From the NCBI GenBank assembly GCA_011620785.1, contig WOYM01000024.1, positions 1 to 24,294 of the forward strand: 24,294 nt of DNA. Direction: 5' to 3'. The position numbers and the translations under genes are program-made. Each line of letters opens with the position of its first letter. The first letter of the stretch is position 1. Shown here one piece after another: positions 15,715-23,546 of this stretch. Source of the stretch: Methanothrix sp. Its GTDB lineage: Archaea; Halobacteriota; Methanosarcinia; Methanotrichales; Methanotrichaceae. Below the pieces are notes generated by a model that worked only from the letters and a program-made list of their open reading frames with translations, was not told where the DNA came from and searched no databases.

Positions 15715-16380
15715 ATGAGCATAGCAATAAACGTGATCTGCATGGACCGCCCGGGAATGCTGCGCGATATTGCCGGCGTGGTGGCCAAGATGGGTGGCAA
15801 TATAGTCTACACCCAGCAGTTTGTGGTGGAGAGAGGGATCAACAGCGGCAAAGCATCGGTCTACATGGAGATCGATTGCTCCCCCGAGGATGTCAATAGA
15901 ATGATCGAGGAGCTGGAAGGGTTTGATTCCATCACCGAGGTCTCAGTTCATGATCCATTCGAGAAGATCTACGGCTCCAGGGTGATAATAATAGGGGGCG
16001 GGGCCCAGGTAGCCCAGGTGGCAGTGGGGGCGGTGAATGAGGCCGATCGGCACAATCTGCGGGGGGAGAGGATCAGCGTGGATACCATTCCACTGGTGGG
16101 TGAAGTGGCCATAGCCGATGCCGTAAGCGCAGTGAGCCGTCTGCCCAGGGCCAGCATTCTGGTTTTGGCCGGGGCGCTCATGGGAGGGCGCATCACCCAG
16201 GAGGTGGCCCGGCTTCAGGAGGAGGGAATACCGGTTATCGCCCTGAAGATGGCGGGCTCAGTTCCCGGTCAGGCGGATATGGTGGTCACAGACCCCATCC
16301 AGGCAGGTACATTTGCCGTTATGCATGTGGCCAGCACCGCCGTCTTCGATATCGCACGAGTGAGGGGAAGGGAGTTCTAG
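15715..16380 (+). CDS. ACT domain protein with DUF5612-like C-terminal domain
   Basis: A 221-residue protein. Residues 1-78 form an ACT domain (MSIAINVICMDRPGMLRDIA, then IVYTQQFV), a small-molecule-sensing fold usually binding amino acids. Residues about 90-221 form a second domain, VIIIGGGAQVAQVAVGAVNE followed by SVDTIPLVGEVAIADAVSAV, matching what I recall as DUF5612 of methanogens. No catalytic function is known to me; a regulatory or sensory role is inference. Longer in-frame starts exist (15631), but ATG 15715 begins the ACT domain and is preceded by GAGGCGAG. Its TAG overlaps the stop of the convergent glutaredoxin gene in CTAG. Confidence 0.85.
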   Translation: MSIAINVICMDRPGMLRDIAGVVAKMGGNIVYTQQFVVERGINSGKASVYMEIDCSPEDVNRMIEELEGFDSITEVSVHDPFEKIYGSRVIIIGGGAQVAQVAVGAVNEADRHNLRGERISVDTIPLVGEVAIADAVSAVSRLPRASILVLAGALMGGRITQEVARLQEEGIPVIALKMAGSVPGQADMVVTDPIQAGTFAVMHVASTAVFDIARVRGREF

Positions 16381-16625
16381 CCCTTGAGGATGCCCGCCAG
16401 ATCGCGGAGACTATCGCCAGAGAATAGATCCTCTACGGTATAGAAGTTATCTTCCTCCTGGAGCACCGGAGCGGATAGGGTGAACACGCCATTTATGCGC
16501 AGCTCGGTGAGAGCCTCGGGAGTGCTCATATCGATGTTCTCAAAAGCGATGCCCGCCTTGACAAGGGCTGCTTTGAGCTGCTCGCATTTGGCACAGGATT
16601 TGGTGGAATAGACTCTATAGACCAA
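16377..16625 (-). CDS. Glutaredoxin-like thioredoxin-fold protein
   Basis: An 82-residue protein reading VYRVYSTKSCAKCEQLKAAL, with a CAKC redox pair at C11 and C14, a central FTLSAPVLQ strand with the cis-proline expected in thioredoxin folds, and a final helix SLRDLAGILKG. It probably carries out dithiol exchange or reduces specific partners. An ATG at 16652 would add nine residues, but a TATA-like CTAATATTTTA (16657-16667) lies directly against it. TTG 16625 has GAGGT 6 nt upstream and starts exactly where family members begin, so it is the better start. Stop overlaps the ACT gene stop. Confidence 0.85.
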   Translation of the reverse strand: MVYRVYSTKSCAKCEQLKAALVKAGIAFENIDMSTPEALTELRINGVFTLSAPVLQEEDNFYTVEDLFSGDSLRDLAGILKG

Positions 16626-16708
16626 TTGGATACCTCGGCCATTGTTTTGCATGTTGTAAAATATTAGAGTTGTGGTTTCAACCTGAGGGGTTTAAGAGAT
16701 TAAAGGCT

Positions 16709-17044
16709 TCAGCGCAGTGCCATAGGATAGGATTTCTTGGACCAGACCGCATACCCCTGGGCCACTGCCTTCTCTGCACACTCCCGGCAGCAGGAGAAGT
16801 TGGCCATGTACTCGACACCTTCCATCTCATGCTCAAAGATATTGCTGCAGCTCATTCCCGAAATCCTGCGGTAATCCAGGCCCTTGCAGAAGTCGTCGCA
16901 TTCTGCTTGGAGGGGCCGTTCCAGCACCACCCAGTCCCGGGGAAGAAGGACTGGCAATGTGGCCAGGGTCATGCCGCAGCCGCAGGGGCCATACACATCC
17001 TCGAAATCTTCATAAATAATAGCTTTACATATGCATTGAATCAT
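16709..17044 (-). CDS. Cysteine-rich hypothetical protein, probable metal binding
   Basis: A 111-residue soluble protein with ten cysteines: C4 and C6 (QCICK), C21 and C23 (GPCGCGM), C49 and C53 (ECDDFC), C66 (MSCSN), and C85, C86, C89 (SCCREC). No signal peptide or membrane segment is seen. Paired CxC and CxxxC motifs suggest zinc or Fe-S binding, or a redox role, and would suit a strict anaerobe. I do not recognise the family. ATG 17044 is preceded by GAGGAGAGG. It is in the same direction as the glutaredoxin-like gene but separated by 84 bp, so functional linkage is only suggestive. Confidence 0.75.
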   Translation of the reverse strand: MIQCICKAIIYEDFEDVYGPCGCGMTLATLPVLLPRDWVVLERPLQAECDDFCKGLDYRRISGMSCSNIFEHEMEGVEYMANFSCCRECAEKAVAQGYAVWSKKSYPMALR

Positions 17045-17143
17045 CGTCCTCTCCTCTCAATCTTGTATCGCGGCAAGCTAAATAACATTTCCCGTCCAAT
17101 TTTAAAGGCAATTGCATTATTCTGGCGTTATTAGCAAAACAAA

Positions 17144-17250
17144 AATTATATATGGAATTAAAGGCCACTAAAGACGGTATTCTGGCTTCTAAGTCCAGCT
17201 GGGTTTCAATTAAGGCTCTTCTGGATTCATTATCCGGATTTATGAGGTGA
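17144..17250 (+). promoter_or_regulatory. Histone operon promoter and leader
   Basis: ATTATATATGG at 17144-17154 is a good TATA box, predicting a start near 17175 and a leader of about 80 nt, long for this window. The leader holds a small hairpin (CTGGAT at 17221-17226, loop TCATT, ATCCGG at 17232-17237) and then the ribosome site GAGGTGA at 17244-17250, 7 nt before ATG 17258. ATGAGGTGA at 17242-17250 is also a two-codon open frame overlapping that site. Confidence 0.55.
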
Positions 17251-17257
17251 ACGAGAT

Positions 17258-17488
17258 ATGCCAATACTTCCTGTTGCCCCGGTGAGCAGACTGATTCGCG
17301 AAGCAGGGGCTAAAAGAGTGAGCGAGGGCGCGAGAGATGCGCTGGCAGAGGTTCTGGAGAGCTATGGCCTGGAGGTGGCTCGGGAGGCAGCGGGCTGGGC
17401 GAACCACGCCAAGAGGAAGACTGTCAAAGCGGAGGACATAAGAGAAGCAGTCAAAAGAGTTAAACCTCCTGCGGTTTTAGAAAGGTGA
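17258..17488 (+). CDS. Archaeal histone (HMf family)
   Basis: A 76-residue histone fold protein: LPVAPVSRLIREAGAKRVSE at the first helix, ARDALAEVLESYGLEVAREA in the long central helix, and KRKTVKAEDIREAVKR in the last. It dimerises and wraps DNA. No tails are present, as expected for HMf types. GAGGTGA lies 7 nt before the ATG. The stop is 3 nt from gatE, whose ribosome site overlaps the histone stop, so histone heads a histone-gatE-orc1/cdc6 transcript. Confidence 0.97.
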   Translation: MPILPVAPVSRLIREAGAKRVSEGARDALAEVLESYGLEVAREAAGWANHAKRKTVKAEDIREAVKRVKPPAVLER

Positions 17489-17491
17489 TCG

Positions 17492-19396
17492 ATGGCAACA
17501 GATAACCCTCCCGGTTTAGACTACCGCCAATTGGGCCTCATATGTGGAATCGAGATTCATCAGCAGCTGGATACCGCCTGCAAGCTCTTTTGCGGCTGCC
17601 CCACCGCTCATCGAGAGGTAGAGGACTCCAATTTTGAGTTCTTCCGCTATCTCCGCCCATCGAGAAGCGAGCTTGGGGAGATCGATCGCGCTGCCCTGGA
17701 GGAAGTCCTGGTCTCGCGCAAGTTCCATTACAAGTGCTATGACACCACATGCCTGGTGGAAGCGGACGAGGAGCCGCCGTCCGAGATCAATCCCGAGGCC
17801 CTGGAGATATCTTTAGTCATCGCCCGCCTCTTGAGCATGCTGATCGTGGATGAGGTCTGTACCATGAGGAAGATGGTGATAGACGGCTCCAACACCTCTG
17901 GATTCCAACGCACGGCCTACATCGGCTCTAAAGGGAAGATCCAGACCAGCCAGGGACCGGTGGGCATAGACATACTCTGCCTGGAGGAGGAGGCTGCGAG
18001 GATCATCGAGGACCGGGGAGACAGCCTGGTCTACTCCCTCGATCGATTGGGCATTCCTCTGGTGGAGATTGGGACGGCGCCTGATATCATCTCTCCCGCT
18101 CATGCCCGGGAGGTGGCCTCGTACCTGGGCATGATTCTGCGCTCCACTGGCCGGGTGAAAAGGGGACTGGGCACTATTCGTCAGGATGTGAACGTCTCCA
18201 TAAAAGGCGGGGCCCGGGTGGAGATCAAAGGGGTACAGGCCCTGAACCTGGTGGACAAGATTGTGGAATTGGAGGCGCTCCGCCAGCATGGGCTGCTGCA
18301 GATCAAAGAGGAGCTTATAAGGCGGGGGGCAGCAGTCGATGATACCGTATTTGATGTCACATCGCTCTTCTCCCTGACCGATTCCAAGGTTTTAGCCAGA
18401 TCCATCAAGAACGGCGGCGTGGTCTTGGCCTGCAGGCTGGCGGGATTTGCCGGATTGGTGGGAAGGGAGATCCAGCCCGGCAGAAGGCTGGGCTCAGAGA
18501 TGTCCGATCGGGCCAAGAGAGCGGGGGTAGGGGGGATCTTCCATAGCGATGAGCTGCCCGCTTATGGCGTGACCGCTGCGGAGGTCGAGTCGGTAAGAGT
18601 TCAGCTTCAAGCAGGGAAGGAATATGCAGTGATCATGGTCACAGGACCGCAGGATCGGGCCAGAAAGGCCATGGATGCGGTCCTGGTCCGGGCGAGGGAG
18701 GCCATGGAATTGGTGCCAGAGGAGACGCGCCGCGCTCTTCCCGATGGCTGCTCGGAGTATATGCGGCCACTGCCAGGCTCGGCCCGGATGTATCCGGAGA
18801 CTGATGTGCCCTCCGTGGCGATCACCGAGCAGATTCTGGAAGGCCTCGAGCTTCCCGAGCTCTTCAGGGCCCGATCAGAGCGCTTTGGTCGCGATTATGG
18901 CTTGAACTCCGAGCTGGCCAGGGTGATGGCCGCTTCTCCCAACTATCAGCTCTTTGAGGAGATCGTATCCCAGATCCAGATCTCACCATCCATTGCGGTC
19001 CGGACCCTGGAGACGATTCCAATCGAGCTGGCCCGAGATGGTGTGGATATATCAGCGCTCTCAGATAACCATTTCAAGGACGCCCTGGGGCTGGTGGCGG
19101 AGGGACGGATCGCCAAGGAAGGGCTGGCCGAGCTATTTCGCGCCCTTGCCGAGCGTCCGGACAGATCGGCAGCTGATACTGCCGCTGCTGCCGGGCTGGC
19201 AGGGGTGGACGAGGCGGAGGTGGCCAAGATCGTCCAGGCCATTGTAGCGGATAAAATAGATCTAGTGCGCTCAAAAGGGGAGAGGGCAGCCGCCCCGCTC
19301 ATGGGCCTGGTGATGAAGGAGCTGAGAGGCAAGGCCGATGGTGCCCTGGTGAGCGCCATATTGAAGAAGGAAATAAATAATATACTGAGCGAGTGA
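17492..19396 (+). CDS. gatE: Glutamyl-tRNA(Gln) amidotransferase subunit E
   Basis: A 634-residue subunit of the archaeal GatDE enzyme, which converts Glu-tRNA(Gln) to Gln-tRNA(Gln), using ammonia from GatD. The kinase-like core carries GIEIHQQLDTACKLFCGCP (19-37), TMRKMVIDGSNTSGFQRT and TIRQDVNVSIKGGARVEIKG. An AspRS-like insertion specific to GatE covers roughly 290-400 (GGIFHSDELPAYGV). The YqeY-like helical tail ends at LKKEINNILSE. AGGTGA overlapping the histone stop is its ribosome site. Its end overlaps the cdc6 GTG start as GTGA. The partner gatD is not in the window. Confidence 0.97.
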   Translation: MATDNPPGLDYRQLGLICGIEIHQQLDTACKLFCGCPTAHREVEDSNFEFFRYLRPSRSELGEIDRAALEEVLVSRKFHYKCYDTTCLVEADEEPPSEINPEALEISLVIARLLSMLIVDEVCTMRKMVIDGSNTSGFQRTAYIGSKGKIQTSQGPVGIDILCLEEEAARIIEDRGDSLVYSLDRLGIPLVEIGTAPDIISPAHAREVASYLGMILRSTGRVKRGLGTIRQDVNVSIKGGARVEIKGVQALNLVDKIVELEALRQHGLLQIKEELIRRGAAVDDTVFDVTSLFSLTDSKVLARSIKNGGVVLACRLAGFAGLVGREIQPGRRLGSEMSDRAKRAGVGGIFHSDELPAYGVTAAEVESVRVQLQAGKEYAVIMVTGPQDRARKAMDAVLVRAREAMELVPEETRRALPDGCSEYMRPLPGSARMYPETDVPSVAITEQILEGLELPELFRARSERFGRDYGLNSELARVMAASPNYQLFEEIVSQIQISPSIAVRTLETIPIELARDGVDISALSDNHFKDALGLVAEGRIAKEGLAELFRALAERPDRSAADTAAAAGLAGVDEAEVAKIVQAIVADKIDLVRSKGERAAAPLMGLVMKELRGKADGALVSAILKKEINNILSE

Positions 19397-20526
19397 ACCC
19401 AGAAAGACCTAAAAAACCGGATATGCTCCTCTGGGAGGAGACCCTCTTCAAGGACAGGGACATCTTCGAGCTAGATCACCTGCCCGATCAGTTTCTCCAT
19501 AGAGAAAGGCAGCTGGACAGCCTCAAATTTTGCATCCGGCCAGCTCTGCAGGGGGGGCGGCCGGTAAATGCCCTCTGTCTCGGCCCGCCGGGAACGGGAA
19601 AGACAACGGCCATCTTCAAGCTCTTCGAGGAGATCGAGGCCCATTCCTCTCGGATCGTCCCGGTGCATGTCAATTGTCAGATGGACTCCACCAGATATGC
19701 GGTCTTCTACCAGCTTTACAAGAAGATCTTCGAGCACGCCCCTCCGTCCAGCGGCATCTCCTTCAAGCGGGTCTTCGAGAAGGTGGCTCAGCATTCGGCA
19801 GATGAGGATAAGGTGCTGATAGTGGCCCTGGACGACATCAACTACCTCTTCCCAGAAAAGGAGGTGGACCATGTCCTATACTCCCTTCTCCGGGCGCACG
19901 AGACCTGTCCTGGGGCCAGGATGGGAGTGATAGGCATCATGAGCGAGCTGGCTTTGAACTATGTTCTCGATCCCAGGGTGGTCTCGGTATTTCAGGCGGA
20001 AGAGGTGATATTTCCTCTTTACAGCCGCAATGAGATCAAGGATATTCTCAGCCGGCGGTCGCAGATGGGCTTTTATCCGGGGGTGATTGCCGATGATATC
20101 CTGGAGACTGTTGTCGACCATACGGAGAAGTCCGGGGATCTGAGGGTGGGAATCGACCTTCTGAAGAGGGCTGGCCTGAATGCGGAAAAACGCGCCTCCA
20201 AGAGCATCTCCCCCGAGGACGTGGCCAGCTCGCTGGAGCGTTCCCGTCTGGTCCACCTCACCTATGCCTTGAAATCTCTGAAGGCGGATGAGAAGGAGGT
20301 CTTGCGCATGGCGACCCTTCAGGAGAGCTGGCGTGCAGGGGAGCTATTCCGCCTCTTCCATGAGAAGACGGGTGCGGGATACACCCGATTTCATGAGATC
20401 CTGAATAAGCTGGATGCGATCCGGCTAATCAATGCCGATTTTACCGGACAGGGTGAGCGAGGACGAAGCCGCATAATTAGGGTGCGCTATGAGCCTGAGG
20501 AGATCCTCAGCCGATTAAATCAATGA
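19393..20526 (+). CDS. Orc1/Cdc6 family replication initiator-like ATPase
   Basis: A 377-residue AAA+ protein with a C-terminal winged helix. Walker A is GPPGTGKT (64-71), Walker B is LIVALDDIN (142-150), and the sensor 2 arginine is R251 in SGDLRVGIDLLKRAG. The winged helix spans about 286-377. The usual Walker B glutamate (LDE) is aspartate, D148, as I recall for a divergent Cdc6 paralogue group in methanogens. Origin binding therefore should not be assumed. The start is GTG 19393, overlapping the gatE TGA; the next ATG (19423) has no ribosome site. It is the third gene of the histone operon. Confidence 0.9.
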   Translation: MNPERPKKPDMLLWEETLFKDRDIFELDHLPDQFLHRERQLDSLKFCIRPALQGGRPVNALCLGPPGTGKTTAIFKLFEEIEAHSSRIVPVHVNCQMDSTRYAVFYQLYKKIFEHAPPSSGISFKRVFEKVAQHSADEDKVLIVALDDINYLFPEKEVDHVLYSLLRAHETCPGARMGVIGIMSELALNYVLDPRVVSVFQAEEVIFPLYSRNEIKDILSRRSQMGFYPGVIADDILETVVDHTEKSGDLRVGIDLLKRAGLNAEKRASKSISPEDVASSLERSRLVHLTYALKSLKADEKEVLRMATLQESWRAGELFRLFHEKTGAGYTRFHEILNKLDAIRLINADFTGQGERGRSRIIRVRYEPEEILSRLNQ

Positions 20527-20571
20527 ATTTTTGAAAAAAGTTGTACCCATATGATCCGTCCTGAGTAATGC

Positions 20572-20583
20572 ATCTATATAGAT
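20572..20583. promoter_or_regulatory. Palindromic TATA/operator upstream of pstC
   Basis: ATCTATATAGAT is a perfect 12-bp palindrome, flanked by ATGCAT at 20568-20573 and 20587-20592. It could be both the TATA box, predicting a start near 20604, and a site for a phosphate-responsive repressor. The ribosome-like GGTGG at 20606-20610 is far (16 nt) from ATG 20627. Confidence 0.45.
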
Positions 20584-20626
20584 ACAATGCATAAGGACTT
20601 TAACCGGTGGATTCAATTGACCCTCA

Positions 20627-21535
20627 ATGGATCGGTCGCGAATGATGATGCCCCGCAGGTATAGCGAGCTTTTCGTAGAGACGCTTTTATTTGTGTCCGC
20701 CATCACATCGATTCTGGTCATGCTTTTAATATTCTATTTTCTCATTCACGAGAGCATTCCCGCATTTTCGGAGCTTGGCATCATCTCTCTTTTAGCGGGC
20801 ATGAAATGGCATCCTTCTGGTGATATCTACGGCTTTTTGCCCCTTATCACCGCATCCCTCACCATCACCATTCTGGCCCTTTTCATCAACATCGCCATCG
20901 GATTTCCACTGGCCATCTACCTCGCCGAGCTGGCTGGCCCCAGGAGCAAGGCGATCCTCAAGCCGGCTATAGAGCTCCTGGCAGGAGTTCCATCCATTGT
21001 CTATGGTTTTTTAGGGGTGATCATCCTCGTATCCTACCTGCAGGATAGCTTTGATATGCTCACCGGAAGGTCAATTCTGGCCGGATCAATACTTCTGGGA
21101 GTGATGTTCATCCCTTACCTTACCACCATCTGCGAGGACGCTCTAAGGGCGGTGCCGGGGGAGTTCAAAGAGGGATCCTTGGCCCTGGGGGCGAACCGGT
21201 GGCAGACAATAAGAAATGTCACCATACCCGCGGCATCATCCGGAATCACCGCTGCCGTGCTCCTCAATATTGGAAGCATAATAGGCGAGACCATGGCAGT
21301 GCTGCTGGTGGTGGGCAACGTGGCCAGGATCGCTTCTCCCTACTATGATATCTTCGACCAGGGGGCGACATTCACCTCCGTCATTGCCGGAGAGATGGGT
21401 GAAGTTGCCAGGGGATCGACCCACTATCACGCCCTCTTTGCCGTGGGTCTCATTCTATTGCTTGTGGTCTCCATCCTGAGCTTGATTGCGGATTTTGCCA
21501 GGGCGCGGATCAGAAAGAAGTTCGGAGGATATTGA
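20627..21535 (+). CDS. pstC: Phosphate ABC transporter permease PstC
   Basis: A 302-residue membrane protein with about six transmembrane segments, starting at 14-40. The ATPase-contact (EAA) loop is CEDALRAVPGEFKEGSLALG followed by ANRWQTIRNV, about 169-198. YGFLPLITASLTITILALFI and GVPSIVYGFLGVIILVS are typical of PstC. With PstA it forms the channel of the high-affinity phosphate importer. ATG 20627 follows an in-frame stop at 20618-20620; the ATG run at 20642 is an alternative. pstA follows after 1 nt. pstS and pstB do not appear in the window, upstream or downstream. Confidence 0.95.
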   Translation: MDRSRMMMPRRYSELFVETLLFVSAITSILVMLLIFYFLIHESIPAFSELGIISLLAGMKWHPSGDIYGFLPLITASLTITILALFINIAIGFPLAIYLAELAGPRSKAILKPAIELLAGVPSIVYGFLGVIILVSYLQDSFDMLTGRSILAGSILLGVMFIPYLTTICEDALRAVPGEFKEGSLALGANRWQTIRNVTIPAASSGITAAVLLNIGSIIGETMAVLLVVGNVARIASPYYDIFDQGATFTSVIAGEMGEVARGSTHYHALFAVGLILLLVVSILSLIADFARARIRKKFGGY

Positions 21536-21536
21536 G

Positions 21537-22784
21537 TTGAAGCTGAAGCCTGCACTAGCGGCCTCAGTGGTCATATCAGCATTCTTATTCGTCTCTTCCC
21601 TAATCTGTCTCATCCTCCAGCCGGAACTCGATCGGATAAAACCGATTTGGGAGGTCAGTCTCATCCTCTGTCCTCTCTTAATTCTGGGCTCATATCTGAC
21701 AATAAAAGGCGCCAGCGCAAGAACAGCGCTTTTGCTCATACTGGATATTCTTTTTTGCGGGTCGGTTTTCTACCTGTCCTATTCAAGCGCTCTAAATCCG
21801 GATTTTATCATTAAAAGACCGCTTGGTGTCGGGGCTTCCTTCGAGTATTCATTCCTGCTTCCTCTGCTGGTCCTGGTCGCCAGCCTGCTATGCATCAAGG
21901 ATGCCCTCAATATAGTTTATGGCTATACCGCCAGGGGAAGAGAGGCGCTGGTGTTTCTGGGAATCAGGATGTCGGCGATGCTCTCCATTATCCTGCTGGG
22001 CGGAATCCTGTTCATCATCATCTACAAAGGCATATGGGTCATAGATTGGGAGTTTCTGACTTCACCCCACAGGAGGTTGGGGCAGGCGGGGGGTATCAGC
22101 ACTGCCATACTGGGATCCTTGTGGATGGTTCTGGGGGCCATGCTCATCTCTTCCCCCATGGGAATTGGGGCAGCCATCTACCTGCATGAGTACTCCAAGA
22201 GCGAGAGGCTCAACCGGCTGATCACCATTGCGGTGGGCTGCCTGAATGGCGTTCCCTCTGTGGTCTATGGCCTTTTCGGACTGGCATTTCTGGTGAGCCT
22301 GTTCGGAGTATCATTGATCTCCGGATCGATCATCCTGGGCCTTATAAACATCCCCACCATAATTCTGACCAGCCAGGAGGCATTAAAGAGCGTTCCCAAC
22401 TCTCTGCGAGAAGGGAGTATGGCTTTAGGAGCTACGAAATGGCAGACCATAAGAAAAGTGGTTTTGCCCTCTGCCATGCCCGGCATTCTCACCGGGGTGA
22501 TCATGGGAGTGGCCAAGGCATCGGGCGAGACAGCGCCCATCATGTGGACGGCGGTTACCTTCACTGCCACTCCAGTGCAGATGATCTATGGGGTGATTCC
22601 CGATCTATTTCAGCCGGTGAACAACTTGAACTACCATCTCCTGAACCTGATCTATTTCCTGGGAGCCTGGGATGTGGAGGCTCGGGCCTGGGGTACGGCT
22701 CTGGTGCTGATATCGTTGGTTTTAAGCACCAACCTTCTGGCTATTGTGGTGAGAAATTACTACCGCAAGAAGATCTCCTGGTAA
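21537..22784 (+). CDS. pstA: Phosphate ABC transporter permease PstA with N-terminal membrane extension
   Basis: A 415-residue protein. Residues from about 135 on are normal PstA, with GGISTAILGSLWMVLGAMLI, SQEALKSVPNSLREGSMALG followed by ATKWQTIRKVVLP (EAA loop), and GVAKASGETAPIMWTA. The first 130 residues add about four transmembrane segments (8-27, 38-56, 63-82, 105-124) not found in ordinary PstA of about 280-300 residues. The start is TTG 21537, with GGAGG at 21524-21528 (8-nt spacer) inside pstC. A start further upstream would run through pstC without membrane character. The extension could be a sensor, or a docking site for PhoU-like or PstS partners; this is unproven. Confidence 0.93.
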   Translation: MKLKPALAASVVISAFLFVSSLICLILQPELDRIKPIWEVSLILCPLLILGSYLTIKGASARTALLLILDILFCGSVFYLSYSSALNPDFIIKRPLGVGASFEYSFLLPLLVLVASLLCIKDALNIVYGYTARGREALVFLGIRMSAMLSIILLGGILFIIIYKGIWVIDWEFLTSPHRRLGQAGGISTAILGSLWMVLGAMLISSPMGIGAAIYLHEYSKSERLNRLITIAVGCLNGVPSVVYGLFGLAFLVSLFGVSLISGSIILGLINIPTIILTSQEALKSVPNSLREGSMALGATKWQTIRKVVLPSAMPGILTGVIMGVAKASGETAPIMWTAVTFTATPVQMIYGVIPDLFQPVNNLNYHLLNLIYFLGAWDVEARAWGTALVLISLVLSTNLLAIVVRNYYRKKISW

Positions 22785-22796
22785 ATGGCTCATGAG

Positions 22797-22816
22797 AAAA
22801 AAAACAGATTGATCTG
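22797..22816 (-). terminator. Hairpin and T8 terminator of the 22846 gene
   Basis: Reading leftward, CAGATCAATCTG can fold into a 4-bp stem with a tetraloop and is followed at once by eight T. It lies 30 nt beyond the stop of the minus-strand gene. It sits in the gap to the convergent pstA. Confidence 0.6.
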
Positions 22817-22845
22817 CAAGATAATAGTTTATTGAAAAAGAGCGA

Positions 22846-23319
22846 TCATCCGTCCATTTTTGCCTTAAGGCAGTTCATTGTTCGACGAAGAAGGTCCTGG
22901 ATCTTCCCCACCTCATCGCTTTTCAGGTCGGTTGGCATAAGAGGAAGGGCGACCAGCACTGCTGTATCCAGCCTCAGCCTGGCCTTGGGCCCCCACTGGC
23001 TCTTTGCTGCTGCCAGCTCATTCTGAAGGGCATTGATGCTGATCGAAATTGCCTGCAGCTCCTCTTCCACTTGCACGATGCTCCTGTTCCTGCAGTTCAT
23101 ATCCCAGCCCCTCAGAACGGCAGAGATCAAGCCGGACTTGTGGCCCTCTGGAATTCCCACCGCCTTCAATAAATCCAGAATCAGGCCGAGCTTGAGAGAT
23201 CTCACCTCACCAGCTCTCGCTACCAGACCACCCCGCTGCATTAGTGCTTCGTAATACTTGAGAAGGCCAGAGAGGCTATCAACATAACGTATGTCTCCAT
23301 AACCAATTGCATTAATCAT
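22846..23319 (-). CDS. Hypothetical protein, helical with predicted coiled coil
   Basis: A 157-residue protein I do not recognise. The N-terminal half (INAIGYGDIRYVDSLSGLLK, with LKLGLILDLLKAVGIPEGHK at 43-61) is predicted helical. Residues about 82-108 (VQVEEELQAISISINALQNE) have heptad spacing suited to a coiled coil, and the C-terminus is again helical (VGKIQDLLRRTMNCLKAK). No signal peptide or membrane segment is present. ATG 23319 has GGGAGG 8 nt upstream, and a TATA-like element lies near 23367-23378. The clear ribosome site, composition like its neighbours and a clean terminator support a real gene. Being convergent with pstA does not by itself imply a phosphate role. Confidence 0.7.
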   Translation of the reverse strand: MINAIGYGDIRYVDSLSGLLKYYEALMQRGGLVARAGEVRSLKLGLILDLLKAVGIPEGHKSGLISAVLRGWDMNCRNRSIVQVEEELQAISISINALQNELAAAKSQWGPKARLRLDTAVLVALPLMPTDLKSDEVGKIQDLLRRTMNCLKAKMDG

Positions 23320-23506
23320 TCATTAACCTCCCATAGAAGATGAAAATCGGATTAGATGAGAATCGATCGGAATTTATGCATAACAGCGATTCGGCAATCT
23401 TGCCTGCAAGAGAATTGGTGCAGACACTGCATCCTGAGTTATCTGTCAAATCCTTAGGCACCAATCAGCGATTGAATCCACCCAATATATTCCTTGTCCC
23501 ATTATA

Positions 23507-23546
23507 CTATATAGGTCTATATCAGGTATATAGATCATATAGGTCT
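23507..23546. repeat. Direct and inverted AT-rich repeats
   Basis: ATATAGGTCT occurs at 23509-23518 and again at 23537-23546, 28 bp apart. CTATATA (23507-23513) is mirrored by TATATAG (23527-23533), giving an imperfect inverted repeat. It could be a regulatory or protein-binding site; nothing identifies a ligand. Confidence 0.5.

Noticed and set aside
20527..20626. Replication origin beside the cdc6-like gene
   Set aside because: No origin recognition box-like repeats or long AT-rich unwinding element were seen in this 100-bp gap; only a single palindrome.
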